A stretch of 64,000 bases of DNA, taken from Streptomyces griseofuscus (GTDB lineage: Bacteria; Actinomycetota; Actinomycetes; Streptomycetales; Streptomycetaceae). Position numbers and translations under genes: made by a program. The DNA lies in NCBI RefSeq assembly GCF_014673495.1, contig NZ_CP051006.1, forward strand, positions 8,245,001-8,309,000, written 5' to 3'. Positions within the stretch are counted from its first letter, which is position 1. Every line of letters starts with the position of its first letter. Below the pieces are notes generated by a model that was not told the DNA's origin, ran no database searches, and saw nothing but the letters and a program-made list of their open reading frames with translations. This document shows, piece by piece, positions 1 through 8,002 of the stretch.

Positions 1-98
1 TTGGCCTCGGCGAACACCTCCGCCGGGCCCGCGACATCGAGCATCTTGATGCCGTCGTACACGAGGAAGAGGATGTGCCGCCCAGGTTCCCGTTCCAT
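1..98 (-). CDS. GlxA-type (DJ-1/PfpI + AraC) regulator, 5' end only
   Basis: Only the first 32 codons are inside the window; the gene runs off the left edge. The start ATG (98-96) is preceded by GGAAAGG about ten bases upstream. The visible N-terminus contains LFLVYDGIKMLDVAGPAEVF, the first strand and loop of the DJ-1/PfpI domain that opens GlxA-family transcriptional regulators, which usually end in an AraC helix-turn-helix. That C-terminal half is outside the window, so a plain DJ-1/PfpI amidase-like protein cannot be excluded. It lies downstream of, and in the same direction as, the flavin oxidase, about 139 bases away. Confidence 0.7.
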   Translation of the reverse strand, partial: MEREPGRHILFLVYDGIKMLDVAGPAEVFAEA

Positions 99-237
99 GA
101 CTGCTCGCCTTTCCGCGCACCGTGTCACCGCCCGCGGGCCGGCGCGGCCCGGCCGTGGCACTCGTAGCCTCCCATCGTCGTCGGCGGCCGCCGGGCCGCG
201 CCATGCCCGAAGGGGCAGCTCCTCGGCGGCCGTCCGG

Positions 238-1842
238 TCAGTCGAGCAGCACGCCCGGATTGAGGATCCGGTGGGGGTCCAGGGCGTCCTTGGCTGCACG
301 CATCGCCAGCGCGAACGCGTCCGGGCGCTGGCGGTCGTAGCCGGGGCGGTGGTCGCGGCCGACGGCGTGGTGGTGGGTGATGGTGGCGCGGTGGCGGTGC
401 AGGACCTCGGTCGCGACGGCTTTGATGTCGTCCCAGATCTCGACCTCGTCGCCGGGGCGGCCCGCGACGGCCACGGTGAAGTAGGGGGCGGCGCCGTCCG
501 GGTAGACGTGGGTGAGGCGGCAGTTGATGGTGGCCGGGTGCCCGGTGGCCTTCGCGGCGGCGGCCCCGACCTCGGTGCGGACGGCGTCGATCAGCGCGGG
601 GATCGTGCCCCAGGTGGCGGCGGTCTCGAAGGTCTCGACGACGGCCCCCATGCGGGCCAGTCCGTCGCGCAGATAGGGCATCCGCAGGAACGCCGAGCGC
701 CAGGCGCCCACCGCGGCGTCCGGCGGGGTGTCGCGGTCCGCCGGGGCGGCCTCGCCGCGACCGCCGTGGGCGCGGGCCAGGTCCACGGCGGCCGTGAGGC
801 GGGCGTCGACGGGGGAGGTGGCGGACTCGAAGCCCAGGACCAGGACGGTGGAGCCGTCGTGGGAGGCACCGGACAGCAGGGCCTCGCCCGGGTCGAGCAG
901 ACGGCAGTTGGCCGGGGCGAGATCGGACTGGGCGATGGCCCGCACCGCGTCCAGCGCGCGGTGGAAGTCAGTGAAGGCCACGGACGCGGAGGCCTTGTGC
1001 CGGGGGCGTTCCCGCAGGCGCATCCATGCCTCCGTGATGACACCGAGCGTGCCCTCGGATCCGAGGAAGAACCGGTCCGGTGATGGTCCGGCGCCGGATG
1101 CGGGCAGTCGCCAGGAGGTGCCGGCCCCGGCGGGCGTGATCACCCGCAGGGACTGCACGAAGTCGTCGATGTGGGTGTGGACGGTGGCGTAGTGGCCGCC
1201 CGCCCGGGTGGCCAGCCAGCCGCCGAGGGTGGAGAACTCGAAGCTCTGCGGGAAGTGCCGCAGGGTCAGTCCGTTGGGCCGCAACTGGGCCTCGAGCGCG
1301 GGCCCGAGGGCCCCGGCCTGGATACGGGCCGAGCGGGCCGCGGTGTCGATCTCCAGGACGCGGCCCATCGAGGTCAGGTCGAGGGAGAGCACGGCGTGAT
1401 GGGCCTCGCCGCGGTACTCCACCCCGCCGACCACCGAGGAGCCGCCGCCGAAGGGGATGACGGCCACGCCGTGCTCGCCGGCCCAGTCCAGCAGGTCGGC
1501 CACGTCCTGGTCGCGGGCCGGCCGGGCGACGAGATCCGGGATCCGGCCGGGCCGGCCGCGCAGGGCCCGGATGACATCGCGGTACGCCTTGCCCATGGCG
1601 TGCGCGGCGCGCGCCTGCGGATCGGCCGTGACCAGGTGGGCCAGGGACGCCGGGGGCGTCAAGGCGGGGCGGCCGATGGACAGGTCGGCGACCCGGGGGA
1701 TGGGCAGCGGACGGGCGAGGGTGCCGGGCAACAGGGCCCCGGTCGCGATGCATTCGGCGTCGTCGGGGTGGGCGTCGGTATAGCCCCAGCCCCACCAGGA
1801 GCGGGTGCGGGAGGTGTGCGGGTCGGTCGCGGTGGCAGGCAT
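238..1842 (-). CDS. FAD-binding oxidase of the AGPS (alkyl-DHAP synthase-like) family
   Basis: A 534-residue flavoprotein of the VAO/PCMH fold. The N-terminal FAD-binding half includes a PFGGGSSVVGG pyrophosphate-binding loop (around residue 135) and a FSTLGGWLATRAGGHY stretch (around 205). The C-terminal FAD_oxidase_C half ends in the HHHAVGRDH segment and ILNPG, the pattern of alkyldihydroxyacetonephosphate synthase-like proteins. Bacterial members are often annotated this way without ether-lipid synthesis being shown, so the substrate is unknown. It is transcribed divergently from the TetR gene across a 74-base gap containing a clear palindrome, so that regulator probably represses it. The start is the ATG at 1842-1840. 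Confidence 0.85.
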   Translation of the reverse strand: MPATATDPHTSRTRSWWGWGYTDAHPDDAECIATGALLPGTLARPLPIPRVADLSIGRPALTPPASLAHLVTADPQARAAHAMGKAYRDVIRALRGRPGRIPDLVARPARDQDVADLLDWAGEHGVAVIPFGGGSSVVGGVEYRGEAHHAVLSLDLTSMGRVLEIDTAARSARIQAGALGPALEAQLRPNGLTLRHFPQSFEFSTLGGWLATRAGGHYATVHTHIDDFVQSLRVITPAGAGTSWRLPASGAGPSPDRFFLGSEGTLGVITEAWMRLRERPRHKASASVAFTDFHRALDAVRAIAQSDLAPANCRLLDPGEALLSGASHDGSTVLVLGFESATSPVDARLTAAVDLARAHGGRGEAAPADRDTPPDAAVGAWRSAFLRMPYLRDGLARMGAVVETFETAATWGTIPALIDAVRTEVGAAAAKATGHPATINCRLTHVYPDGAAPYFTVAVAGRPGDEVEIWDDIKAVATEVLHRHRATITHHHAVGRDHRPGYDRQRPDAFALAMRAAKDALDPHRILNPGVLLD

Positions 1843-1875
1843 GGGCGCGCTCCAACGGGCTCCGGGGGACGGGAA

Positions 1876-1905
1876 TTTACCCAGCAGTAAATTACCCTAG
1901 GGTAA
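1876..1905. promoter_or_regulatory. Palindromic operator between FAD oxidase and TetR genes
   Basis: A perfect 14-bp palindrome, TTACCCTAGGGTAA, lies at 1892-1905. Just upstream is a second imperfect element, TTTAC-N6-GTAAA (1876-1891), and TTACCC recurs 15 bp apart (1877 and 1892). The position between divergent genes, overlapping a plausible -10 (TAAGAT, 1903-1908) for the regulator, is typical of an autoregulatory TetR operator. Binding is inferred. Confidence 0.6.
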
Positions 1906-1916
1906 GATCTGGTCCC

Positions 1917-2555
1917 ATGACAACGCTCTCCTCCAGGGCCGGTACCAAGGGCGTGCCGAGGGCCGCGCGCGAACGACAGGTCCTGGCCGCGGCCACCGAG
2001 GAGTTCGGCCGGCACGGGTACGAGGCCACCACCGTGGCCGCCGTCGCCACCCGGGTCGGCGTCACCAAGCCGCTCGTGCACCAGTACTTCGGCAGCAAGC
2101 AGGACCTCTACCTCGCCTGCCTCGACCCGGTCGGCGACCGGCTGCTGGGCGCGATCCGCGCCGCGATGGCCGACCATGACAGCGGCGCGCCGTCCACGCC
2201 GCTGCGTGTGCTGCGCGCCCTGTTCACGGCCCTCGACGGGCGGCGCGAGGCATGGTTCGTCCTCTATGATCCGTCGCTGCCGCCCGACAGCGAGGCCGCC
2301 CGCCGCGCGGCCCACTACCGCGACGCCATCGACGATCTCGCCGCGACCGGCACCGCCGAGCTTCTGCGCGCCGCCGGGACCGGCGACCCGCTCGACGCCG
2401 ACGCCCTCAAGTACGCGTGGCGTGGCCTGTGCACCGCGCTGGTGCGCTGGTGGATCAACCACCCCGACCAGTCGGCCGAGGCCATGACCCGGCGCTGTGC
2501 CCGGCTCTTGGACGCGGCCCGCACCGCGTTCGCCGACGGGGGCGAACGCGCCTGA
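1917..2555 (+). CDS. TetR-family transcriptional regulator
   Basis: A 212-residue TetR repressor. The N-terminal helix-turn-helix (about residues 20-65) reads AATEEFGRHGYEATTV, VATRVGVTKPLVHQYFGSK, the canonical TetR_N pattern. The C-terminal ligand domain is divergent, so no ligand can be named. The start ATG lies only a few bases after a possible -10 box and lacks a good Shine-Dalgarno, so the transcript may be leaderless. Its position back-to-back with the flavin oxidase, with a perfect palindrome between them, points to local repression of both genes. Confidence 0.88.
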   Translation: MTTLSSRAGTKGVPRAARERQVLAAATEEFGRHGYEATTVAAVATRVGVTKPLVHQYFGSKQDLYLACLDPVGDRLLGAIRAAMADHDSGAPSTPLRVLRALFTALDGRREAWFVLYDPSLPPDSEAARRAAHYRDAIDDLAATGTAELLRAAGTGDPLDADALKYAWRGLCTALVRWWINHPDQSAEAMTRRCARLLDAARTAFADGGERA

Positions 2556-2560
2556 AGAAC

Positions 2561-2978
2561 GAGCTGCTGAAGCGCCAGGGCATCGGGGCGGCCCTCGCGT
2601 CGGTCTCCGGCGCCGTCACCCTGGCCCCGGCCGGGCGACCGGACCATCGTGGACGAACTCCAGGACAGTGCGACCTCCGCGCACGGCACCGGGGTCACCT
2701 TCCTCCCCAGTGTCTTCGGCCGCCCGCATCCGGTGGCGGTCCACGCGCGCGGGTGGCAGCCGGTGGTGCGGTACCCCGTCGCCGAGCCGAGCCCGTCGGA
2801 GCCGGTCTCGCCGGAGACGGTCACGCTACGGCTGAAGGCGCTCGCGCATCCGGTACGGCTGCGGCTGCTGCGCACCCTGGCCCGCGGCGCGCACACCGCC
2901 GGTGAACTGGCCCATGCCCGGGGCCTCTCGGCAGCTGAGCGGTGGCCGAGGGGCTCGGTCCGTGACGGCTGTGGATAG
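2561..2978 (+). pseudogene. Decayed ArsR-type helix-turn-helix regulator
   Basis: Fragments in two frames match one protein type. Frame 2 encodes GIGAALASVSGAVTLAPAGR; near 2635-2645 the match moves to frame 3 with RTIVDELQDSATSAHGTGV, FLPSVFGRPHPV, GWQPVVRYPV, and then the winged-helix start RLKALAHPVRLRLLRTLARG, HTAGELAHARGLS. Similarity stops around 2930, before the recognition helix and wing, and the frame ends at 2978. A frameshift plus a 3' truncation indicates a dead ArsR-like gene. The family assignment comes from the ALAHPVRLRLLRTL segment. I know of no reason to expect a functional product. Confidence 0.55.
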
Positions 2979-2987
2979 GGTGGCCGG

Positions 2988-3518
2988 ATGTATGCACAGG
3001 GGCGGGGGCTCAAGGTCACAGCGGTGTCGGCGATGGTCGTGCTGGCACTGACAGGGTTCTCCTCGGGCCATGCCCAGGGGAGCCGGGGCCGGCACGGTGA
3101 TGACGGGGGCGGTTGCAGCAGTTCGCGCCAGGACCACGACAGTTCGTCGGGGTCGCCGGGAAATGGCGCGCCCCGGCCACGGCCCACCCATACGACCACC
3201 CATACATCCACCCCCACGGCATCCCCCTCCGCCACTCCCCGGCCCCTCAAGAACGGCACCGCGGCGCTCGTGCGATGCGCGAGCGCCGCGGAACCGTACG
3301 CGGTCGTCGAGGTCAGGAACCCGAACGGACGCGCCGCTGTCTTCTTCGTGAAGATGACCTTCAAGAACGGGCGCGGCCTCGTCGTCATAAGCGCGGGCGA
3401 TCAGGTATCGGTACCCGCGAAGGGCAGGACGACCTACCGGGTCTCCACCATCAGCAGTGGGCGCGTCGAGGAGATCGCTCACTGCGAGGTCGACCCCATA
3501 GCCGTCGCCAACTGGTGA
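2988..3518 (+). CDS. Small secreted protein with Thr/Pro-rich linker
   Basis: A 176-residue protein of unknown function. A signal peptide (positive start, hydrophobic run VTAVSAMVVLALTGF, likely cleavage near SSGHA at about residue 29) leads to a Gly/Ser/Asp-rich stretch and a Thr/Pro-rich linker (about 50-82). The C-terminal domain (about 83-176) has two cysteines, in VRCASA and AHCEVD, and alternating strands such as AVVEVRNPNG and FFVKMTF. These resemble extracellular FxLYD-like beta domains, which often decorate secreted actinobacterial proteins; that fold is an inference. It stands alone between the pseudogene and the LacI gene. Confidence 0.7.
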   Translation: MYAQGRGLKVTAVSAMVVLALTGFSSGHAQGSRGRHGDDGGGCSSSRQDHDSSSGSPGNGAPRPRPTHTTTHTSTPTASPSATPRPLKNGTAALVRCASAAEPYAVVEVRNPNGRAAVFFVKMTFKNGRGLVVISAGDQVSVPAKGRTTYRVSTISSGRVEEIAHCEVDPIAVANW

Positions 3519-3587
3519 CCGCCCGTCAGGGCCCTGCTCCGCAGCCTGTTCGGTCGGCCGCGCGCCCGGTCGGCTTCTTACAACTTT

Positions 3588-3604
3588 ACGCAAGCCGCTT
3601 ACGT
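3588..3604. promoter_or_regulatory. Candidate LacI-type operator
   Basis: ACGCAAGCCGCTTACGT is a 17-bp near-palindrome (one mismatched pair plus the centre) ending 22 bases before the LacI start codon. Its size and position fit autoregulation by the downstream LacI regulator. Binding is not shown. Confidence 0.5.
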
Positions 3605-3626
3605 ATACCGCGCTATTCTTGCGCGC

Positions 3627-4625
3627 ATGACGCGACGACTTGCGGAAGTGGCGAAGAAGGTCGGGGTCAGCGAGGCCACGGTCAGCCGGGTGCTCAACGG
3701 GAGGCCCGGGGTCTCCGATGCCACCCGGCAGGCGGTCCTGACGGCCCTCGACGTCCTGGGCTACGAGCGCCCCACCCAGCTGCGCGGTGAACGGGCCCGG
3801 CTCGTCGGCCTGGTGCTGCCGGAGTTGCAGAATCCCATCTTCCCCGCGTTCGCCGAGGTCATCGGCGGTGCGCTCGCCCAGCTCGGGCTCACCCCGGTGC
3901 TGTGCACCCAGACGAAGGGCGGCGTCTCGGAGGCGGACTACGTCGAACTGCTGCTCCAGCAGCAGGTGTCCGGCGTCGTCTTCGCCGGCGGCCTCTACGC
4001 CCAGGCCGACGCCCCGCACGACCACTACCGGCGGCTCGCCGAGCGCAACATCCCCGTCGTCCTGGTCAACGCGGCCATCGAACACCTCGGCTTTCCGGGC
4101 GTGTCCTGTGACGACGCGGTCGCCGTCGAACAGGCCTGGCGGCACCTCGCCTCACTCGGCCACGAGCGCATCGGGCTGGTCCTCGGCCCCGGCGACCACA
4201 TGCCCTCCGCCCGCAAACTGGCCGCCGCGCACACCCTCACCGGCGGTCTGCCGGAGGAGCGGGTCGCGCGGGCCATCTTCTCCATCGAGGGCGGCCACGC
4301 CGCCGCCGCACGGCTGATCGACCGGGGCGTCACCGGCATCATCTGCGCCAGCGACCCCCTCGCCCTCGGCGCGATCAGGGCCGCCCGGCGCAAGGGCTAC
4401 GACGTCCCGGGCCGGATCTCCGTCGTCGGCTACGACGACTCGGCGTTCATGAACTGCACCGAGCCCCCGCTGACCACCGTCCGCCAGCCCATCGAGGCCA
4501 TGGGGCGCGCGGCCGTGGAACTGCTGAACGCGCAGATCGGGGGCACCGCCGTACCCGCCGAGGAGCTTCTGTTCGAACCCGAACTGGTGGTGCGCGGATC
4601 GACCGGACAGGCGCCGCACGACTGA
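3627..4625 (+). CDS. LacI-family sugar-responsive repressor
   Basis: A 332-residue LacI/GalR regulator of normal family length. The helix-turn-helix and hinge (residues 1-55) read RRLAEVAKKVGVSEATVSRV, LNGRPGVSDATR, and are followed by the periplasmic-binding-protein-like core (LVGLVLPELQNPIFPAFAEV from about 62, VVGYDDSAFMNCTEPPLTTV near 270). It immediately precedes, in the same direction, a sugar ABC transporter, an alpha-glucosidase and an alpha-1,3-glucanase, so an alpha-gluco-oligosaccharide is the likely inducer. Palindromes lie upstream of this gene and upstream of the transporter. Confidence 0.9.
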   Translation: MTRRLAEVAKKVGVSEATVSRVLNGRPGVSDATRQAVLTALDVLGYERPTQLRGERARLVGLVLPELQNPIFPAFAEVIGGALAQLGLTPVLCTQTKGGVSEADYVELLLQQQVSGVVFAGGLYAQADAPHDHYRRLAERNIPVVLVNAAIEHLGFPGVSCDDAVAVEQAWRHLASLGHERIGLVLGPGDHMPSARKLAAAHTLTGGLPEERVARAIFSIEGGHAAAARLIDRGVTGIICASDPLALGAIRAARRKGYDVPGRISVVGYDDSAFMNCTEPPLTTVRQPIEAMGRAAVELLNAQIGGTAVPAEELLFEPELVVRGSTGQAPHD

Positions 4626-4672
4626 GGCGCCGGTGCACATCCGGTACATCCGCGCGACTGTCAAATAATTAC

Positions 4673-4690
4673 AGAAGTCGCGCGACATCT
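4673..4690. promoter_or_regulatory. Candidate operator upstream of sugar transporter operon
   Basis: AGAAGTCGCGCGACATCT is an 18-bp palindrome with one mismatched pair, centred on the perfect GTCGCGCGAC (4677-4686). It sits in the 141-bp gap between the LacI gene and the binding-protein gene, next to an AT-rich TCAAATAATTACA stretch that could be promoter. It differs in sequence from the palindrome before the LacI gene, so the two may not bind the same protein. Confidence 0.4.
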
Positions 4691-4766
4691 TGCGGACCCT
4701 TGTCGGCGGTGCTTGAGTGTGCCGCGCCCGCAGCTCCCGTTTGAGTGCCACCGAGGGGTCCATCGA

Positions 4767-6119
4767 ATGACAAGTACCGGGTTCCGCCGCACCTTCGTCG
4801 CGATCGGCGTCTGTTCCTCCCTCGCCCTCGCCGCCACCGCCTGTGGTTCGGGCGGCGGCGGTTCGGCGAGCGGCAAGACGCGCATCACCGTCAACTGCGA
4901 GCCACCGAAGAGCTCCAGAACCGACCGGAAGTTCTTCGACGCGGACGTCGCCTCCTTCGAGCGGCAGAACCCGGACATCGACGTCGTCACCCACGACGCC
5001 TTCCCCTGCGAGGACCCCAAGACCTTCGACGCCAAGCTCGCGGGCGGCCAGATGGAGGACGTGTTCTACACGTACTTCACCGACGCCGGGCATGTCGTGG
5101 ACATCAACCAGGCCGCCGACCTCACGCCGTACCTCAAGGAGTTGAAGAGCTACGGCACCCTCCAGAAGCAGCTGCGGGACATCTACACGGTGAACGGGAA
5201 GGTCTACGGCATACCCCGCACCGGATACAGCATGGGGCTGATCTACAACCGCGCCCTGTTCCAGCGGGCCGGTCTCGATCCCGACCAGCCGCCCACGACC
5301 TGGGACGAGGTCCGCGCCGACGCCAAGAAGATCGCCGCCCTCGGCGACGGCACCGTCGGGTACGCCGACTACAGCGCCCAGAACCAGGGCGGTTGGCACT
5401 TCACCGCCGAGATGTACTCGCAGGGCGGCGACGTCGTCAGCGCCGACGGCAAGAAGGCGGCCGTCGACACCCCCGCGGGCCACGCCGTCCTGGAGAACCT
5501 GCACGACATGCGGTGGAACGACAACTCCATGGGCAGCAAGCAACTCCTCGTCATCAACGACGCGCAGCAGATGATGGGCGCGGGCAAGCTCGGCATGTAC
5601 CTCGCCGCCCCCGACAACATCCCGATCCTCGTCAAGGAGAAGGGCGCCAGCTACGACGACATCGCCATCGGTCCCATGCCCGGCGGACAGGGCACCCTGA
5701 TCGGCGGCGACGGCTACATGTTCAACAAGCACGACTCGCCCGCCCAGATCCGCGCCGGACTCAAGTGGCTCGAACACATGTATCTGACCCCCGGCAAGGG
5801 CTTCCTCGGTGACTACGCCCGCGCGAAGCGGAACAACGCCCCCGTCGGGCTGCCCGAGCCGCGCCTGTTCACCGGCGCCGCCGACGCCGAGGACCAGAAG
5901 ATCAAGAAGGCCAACGCCAATGTCCCGGTGCAGAACTACCGGAGCTTCCTCGACGGCAACGCCAAGCTCAAGATGAAGATCGAGCCGCCGGACGCGCAGC
6001 AGATCTACTCCGTCCTCGACGGCACCGTCTCCGCCGTCCTCACCAAGAAGGACGCCGACATCGACGGGCTCCTGAGGGACGCGTCCGGGAAGATCGACAG
6101 CATTCTGGCCCGGAGCTGA
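4767..6119 (+). CDS. Sugar ABC transporter substrate-binding lipoprotein
   Basis: A 450-residue family-1 extracellular solute-binding protein. The ATG at 4767 is chosen over an upstream in-frame start because GAGGGG (4753-4758) sits at correct spacing and the protein then opens with a lipoprotein signal: Arg-Arg, hydrophobic core, lipobox AATAC with the lipidated Cys at residue 26. The mature part has the usual carbohydrate-binder pattern (LAGGQMEDVFYTYF, YGIPRTGYSMGLIYN, a buried-Trp/Gly region, PMPGGQGTLIGGDGY). With the two permeases it should deliver an oligosaccharide, probably of alpha-glucan origin given the hydrolases downstream. Confidence 0.9.
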   Translation: MTSTGFRRTFVAIGVCSSLALAATACGSGGGGSASGKTRITVNCEPPKSSRTDRKFFDADVASFERQNPDIDVVTHDAFPCEDPKTFDAKLAGGQMEDVFYTYFTDAGHVVDINQAADLTPYLKELKSYGTLQKQLRDIYTVNGKVYGIPRTGYSMGLIYNRALFQRAGLDPDQPPTTWDEVRADAKKIAALGDGTVGYADYSAQNQGGWHFTAEMYSQGGDVVSADGKKAAVDTPAGHAVLENLHDMRWNDNSMGSKQLLVINDAQQMMGAGKLGMYLAAPDNIPILVKEKGASYDDIAIGPMPGGQGTLIGGDGYMFNKHDSPAQIRAGLKWLEHMYLTPGKGFLGDYARAKRNNAPVGLPEPRLFTGAADAEDQKIKKANANVPVQNYRSFLDGNAKLKMKIEPPDAQQIYSVLDGTVSAVLTKKDADIDGLLRDASGKIDSILARS

Positions 6120-6124
6120 CCGCC

Positions 6125-7078
6125 ATGACGAAGACGGCCGAGCGGCAGCGGACGGCGACCGCCGTCCCCCCGGTTCCGGCGCCGGCCCCGGCAGGGGACC
6201 GGTTCCGGCGCCGCCTGATCGACCAGGTGCGCGCCTACGGCTTCCTCCTCGGCGGCCTGCTCTGCTTCGTCCTGTTCTCCTGGTACCCGGCGATCCGCGC
6301 CGTCGTGATCGCCTTCCAGAAGTACACCCCCGGCTCCCCGCCCCAGTGGGTCGGCACCGCCAACTTCACCCGCGTCTGGCACGACCCGGACTTCACCGCC
6401 GCCTGGCGCAACACCCTCTACTTCACGCTGCTCGCCCTGCTCATCGGCTTCGCCGTACCCTTTGTGCTGGCCCTCGTCCTCAATGAACTCCGGCACGCCA
6501 AGGCCTTCTTCAGAGTCGTGGTCTACCTGCCGGTGATGATCCCGCCGGTGGTCAGCGCGCTGCTGTGGAAGTGGTTCTACGACCCCGGGGCCGGACTCGC
6601 CAACGAGGCGCTGCGCTTCGTCCACCTGCCGACCTCGAACTGGTCCAACGGCACCGACACCGCGCTCGTCTCCCTGGTGATCGTGGCGACCTGGGCCAAC
6701 ATGGGCGGCACCGTCCTCGTCTATCTGGCCGCCCTCCAGTCCATCCCCGGCGAGCTGTACGAGGCCGCCGAACTCGACGGCGCGAACCTCCTCCAGCGCA
6801 TCCGGCATGTCACGGTCCCGCAGACCCGCTTCGTGATCATGATGCTGATGCTCCTTCAGATCATCGCCACCATGCAGGTGTTCACCGAACCGTTCGTCAT
6901 CACCGGCGGCGGCCCCGAGAGCGCCACCGTCACCGTGCTCTACCTCATCTACAAATACGCCTTCCTCTACAACGACTTCGGCGGCGCCTGCGCCCTCAGC
7001 GTCATGCTCCTGCTGCTGCTCGGCGCCTTCTCCGCCGGCTATCTGCGGCTCACCCGGAGCGAGGGGGACACCGCATGA
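6125..7078 (+). CDS. Sugar ABC transporter permease (MalF-like)
   Basis: A 317-residue inner-membrane permease with about six hydrophobic segments, starting with FLLGGLLCFVLFSWYPAIRA near residue 40. The EAA loop that contacts the ATPase is visible as EAAELDGANLLQRIRHVTVP (about residue 215). It starts five bases after the binding protein and overlaps the next permease by four bases (ATGA), so the three are co-translated. No ATPase gene lies nearby; streptomycetes usually power such importers with the shared MsiK ATPase, which is inferred here. Confidence 0.93.
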   Translation: MTKTAERQRTATAVPPVPAPAPAGDRFRRRLIDQVRAYGFLLGGLLCFVLFSWYPAIRAVVIAFQKYTPGSPPQWVGTANFTRVWHDPDFTAAWRNTLYFTLLALLIGFAVPFVLALVLNELRHAKAFFRVVVYLPVMIPPVVSALLWKWFYDPGAGLANEALRFVHLPTSNWSNGTDTALVSLVIVATWANMGGTVLVYLAALQSIPGELYEAAELDGANLLQRIRHVTVPQTRFVIMMLMLLQIIATMQVFTEPFVITGGGPESATVTVLYLIYKYAFLYNDFGGACALSVMLLLLLGAFSAGYLRLTRSEGDTA

Positions 7079-7953
7079 CCGCCACCCGCACCCTGATCTC
7101 CCCGGCCACCCTCGCCCGCCCGCGCGGCAGAGCGATCTACTGGACGGTGTTCACCGCCGTCGTCGTCCTCTTCGCGCTGGCCTTCCTCTTCCCGGTGTAC
7201 TGGATGGTCACCGGCGCGATGAAGTCCCCCGACGAGGTGGCCCGGACCCCACCGACGCTCGTGCCCCAGCACTGGCACACCGGCGCCTACACCGACGCCT
7301 GGGACCTGATGCAACTCCCGCAGCACCTGTGGAACACCGTCGTCCAGGCGGCCGGTGCCTGGGCCCTCCAGCTGGTGTTCTGCACGGCCGCCGCCTACGC
7401 CCTGTCCAAGCTGCGGCCCGCCTTCGGCAAGGTCATCCTCGGCGGCATCCTCGCCACCCTCATGGTGCCGGCCCAGGCACTCGTCGTACCCAAGTACCTC
7501 ACCGTCGCCGACCTGCCGCTGCTGCACACCAGCCTGCTCAACGACCCCCTTGCCATCTGGCTCCCGGCGGTCGCCAACGCCTTCAACCTCTATCTGCTCA
7601 AGCGGTTCTTCGACCAGTTGCCCCGCGATGTGCTGGAGGCCGCCGAGATCGACGGCGCCGGCAAACTGCGCACCCTGTGGTCCGTCGTGCTGCCCATGTC
7701 CCGGCCGGTCCTCGGCGTCGTGTCCATCTTCGCGCTGGTCGCCGTCTGGCAGGACTTCCTGTGGCCGCTGATGGTCTTCTCCGACACCGACAAGCAGCCG
7801 ATCAGCGTGGCCCTGGTGCAGCTCTCGCAGAACATCCAGCTCACCGTGCTCCTCGCCGCGATGGTGATCGCCGGCATTCCCATGGTGGCGCTGTTCCTCG
7901 TCTTCCAGCGGCACATCATCGCCGGGATCAGCGCGGGCAGCACCAAGGGCTGA
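7075..7953 (+). CDS. Sugar ABC transporter permease (MalG-like)
   Basis: A 292-residue second permease. The ATG (7075-7077) overlaps the stop of the preceding permease, which decides the start. Six membrane segments are apparent, beginning with VFTAVVVLFALAFLFPVYWM. The EAA motif reads EAAEIDGAGKLRTLWSVVLP (about residue 193). It pairs with the upstream permease to form the translocation pore. Confidence 0.93.
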   Translation: MTATRTLISPATLARPRGRAIYWTVFTAVVVLFALAFLFPVYWMVTGAMKSPDEVARTPPTLVPQHWHTGAYTDAWDLMQLPQHLWNTVVQAAGAWALQLVFCTAAAYALSKLRPAFGKVILGGILATLMVPAQALVVPKYLTVADLPLLHTSLLNDPLAIWLPAVANAFNLYLLKRFFDQLPRDVLEAAEIDGAGKLRTLWSVVLPMSRPVLGVVSIFALVAVWQDFLWPLMVFSDTDKQPISVALVQLSQNIQLTVLLAAMVIAGIPMVALFLVFQRHIIAGISAGSTKG

Positions 7954-8002
7954 CGCCGAGCGCACGGCCGCCGACCGCCCGTCTACAGAAAGGCAAAGCC
8001 CA

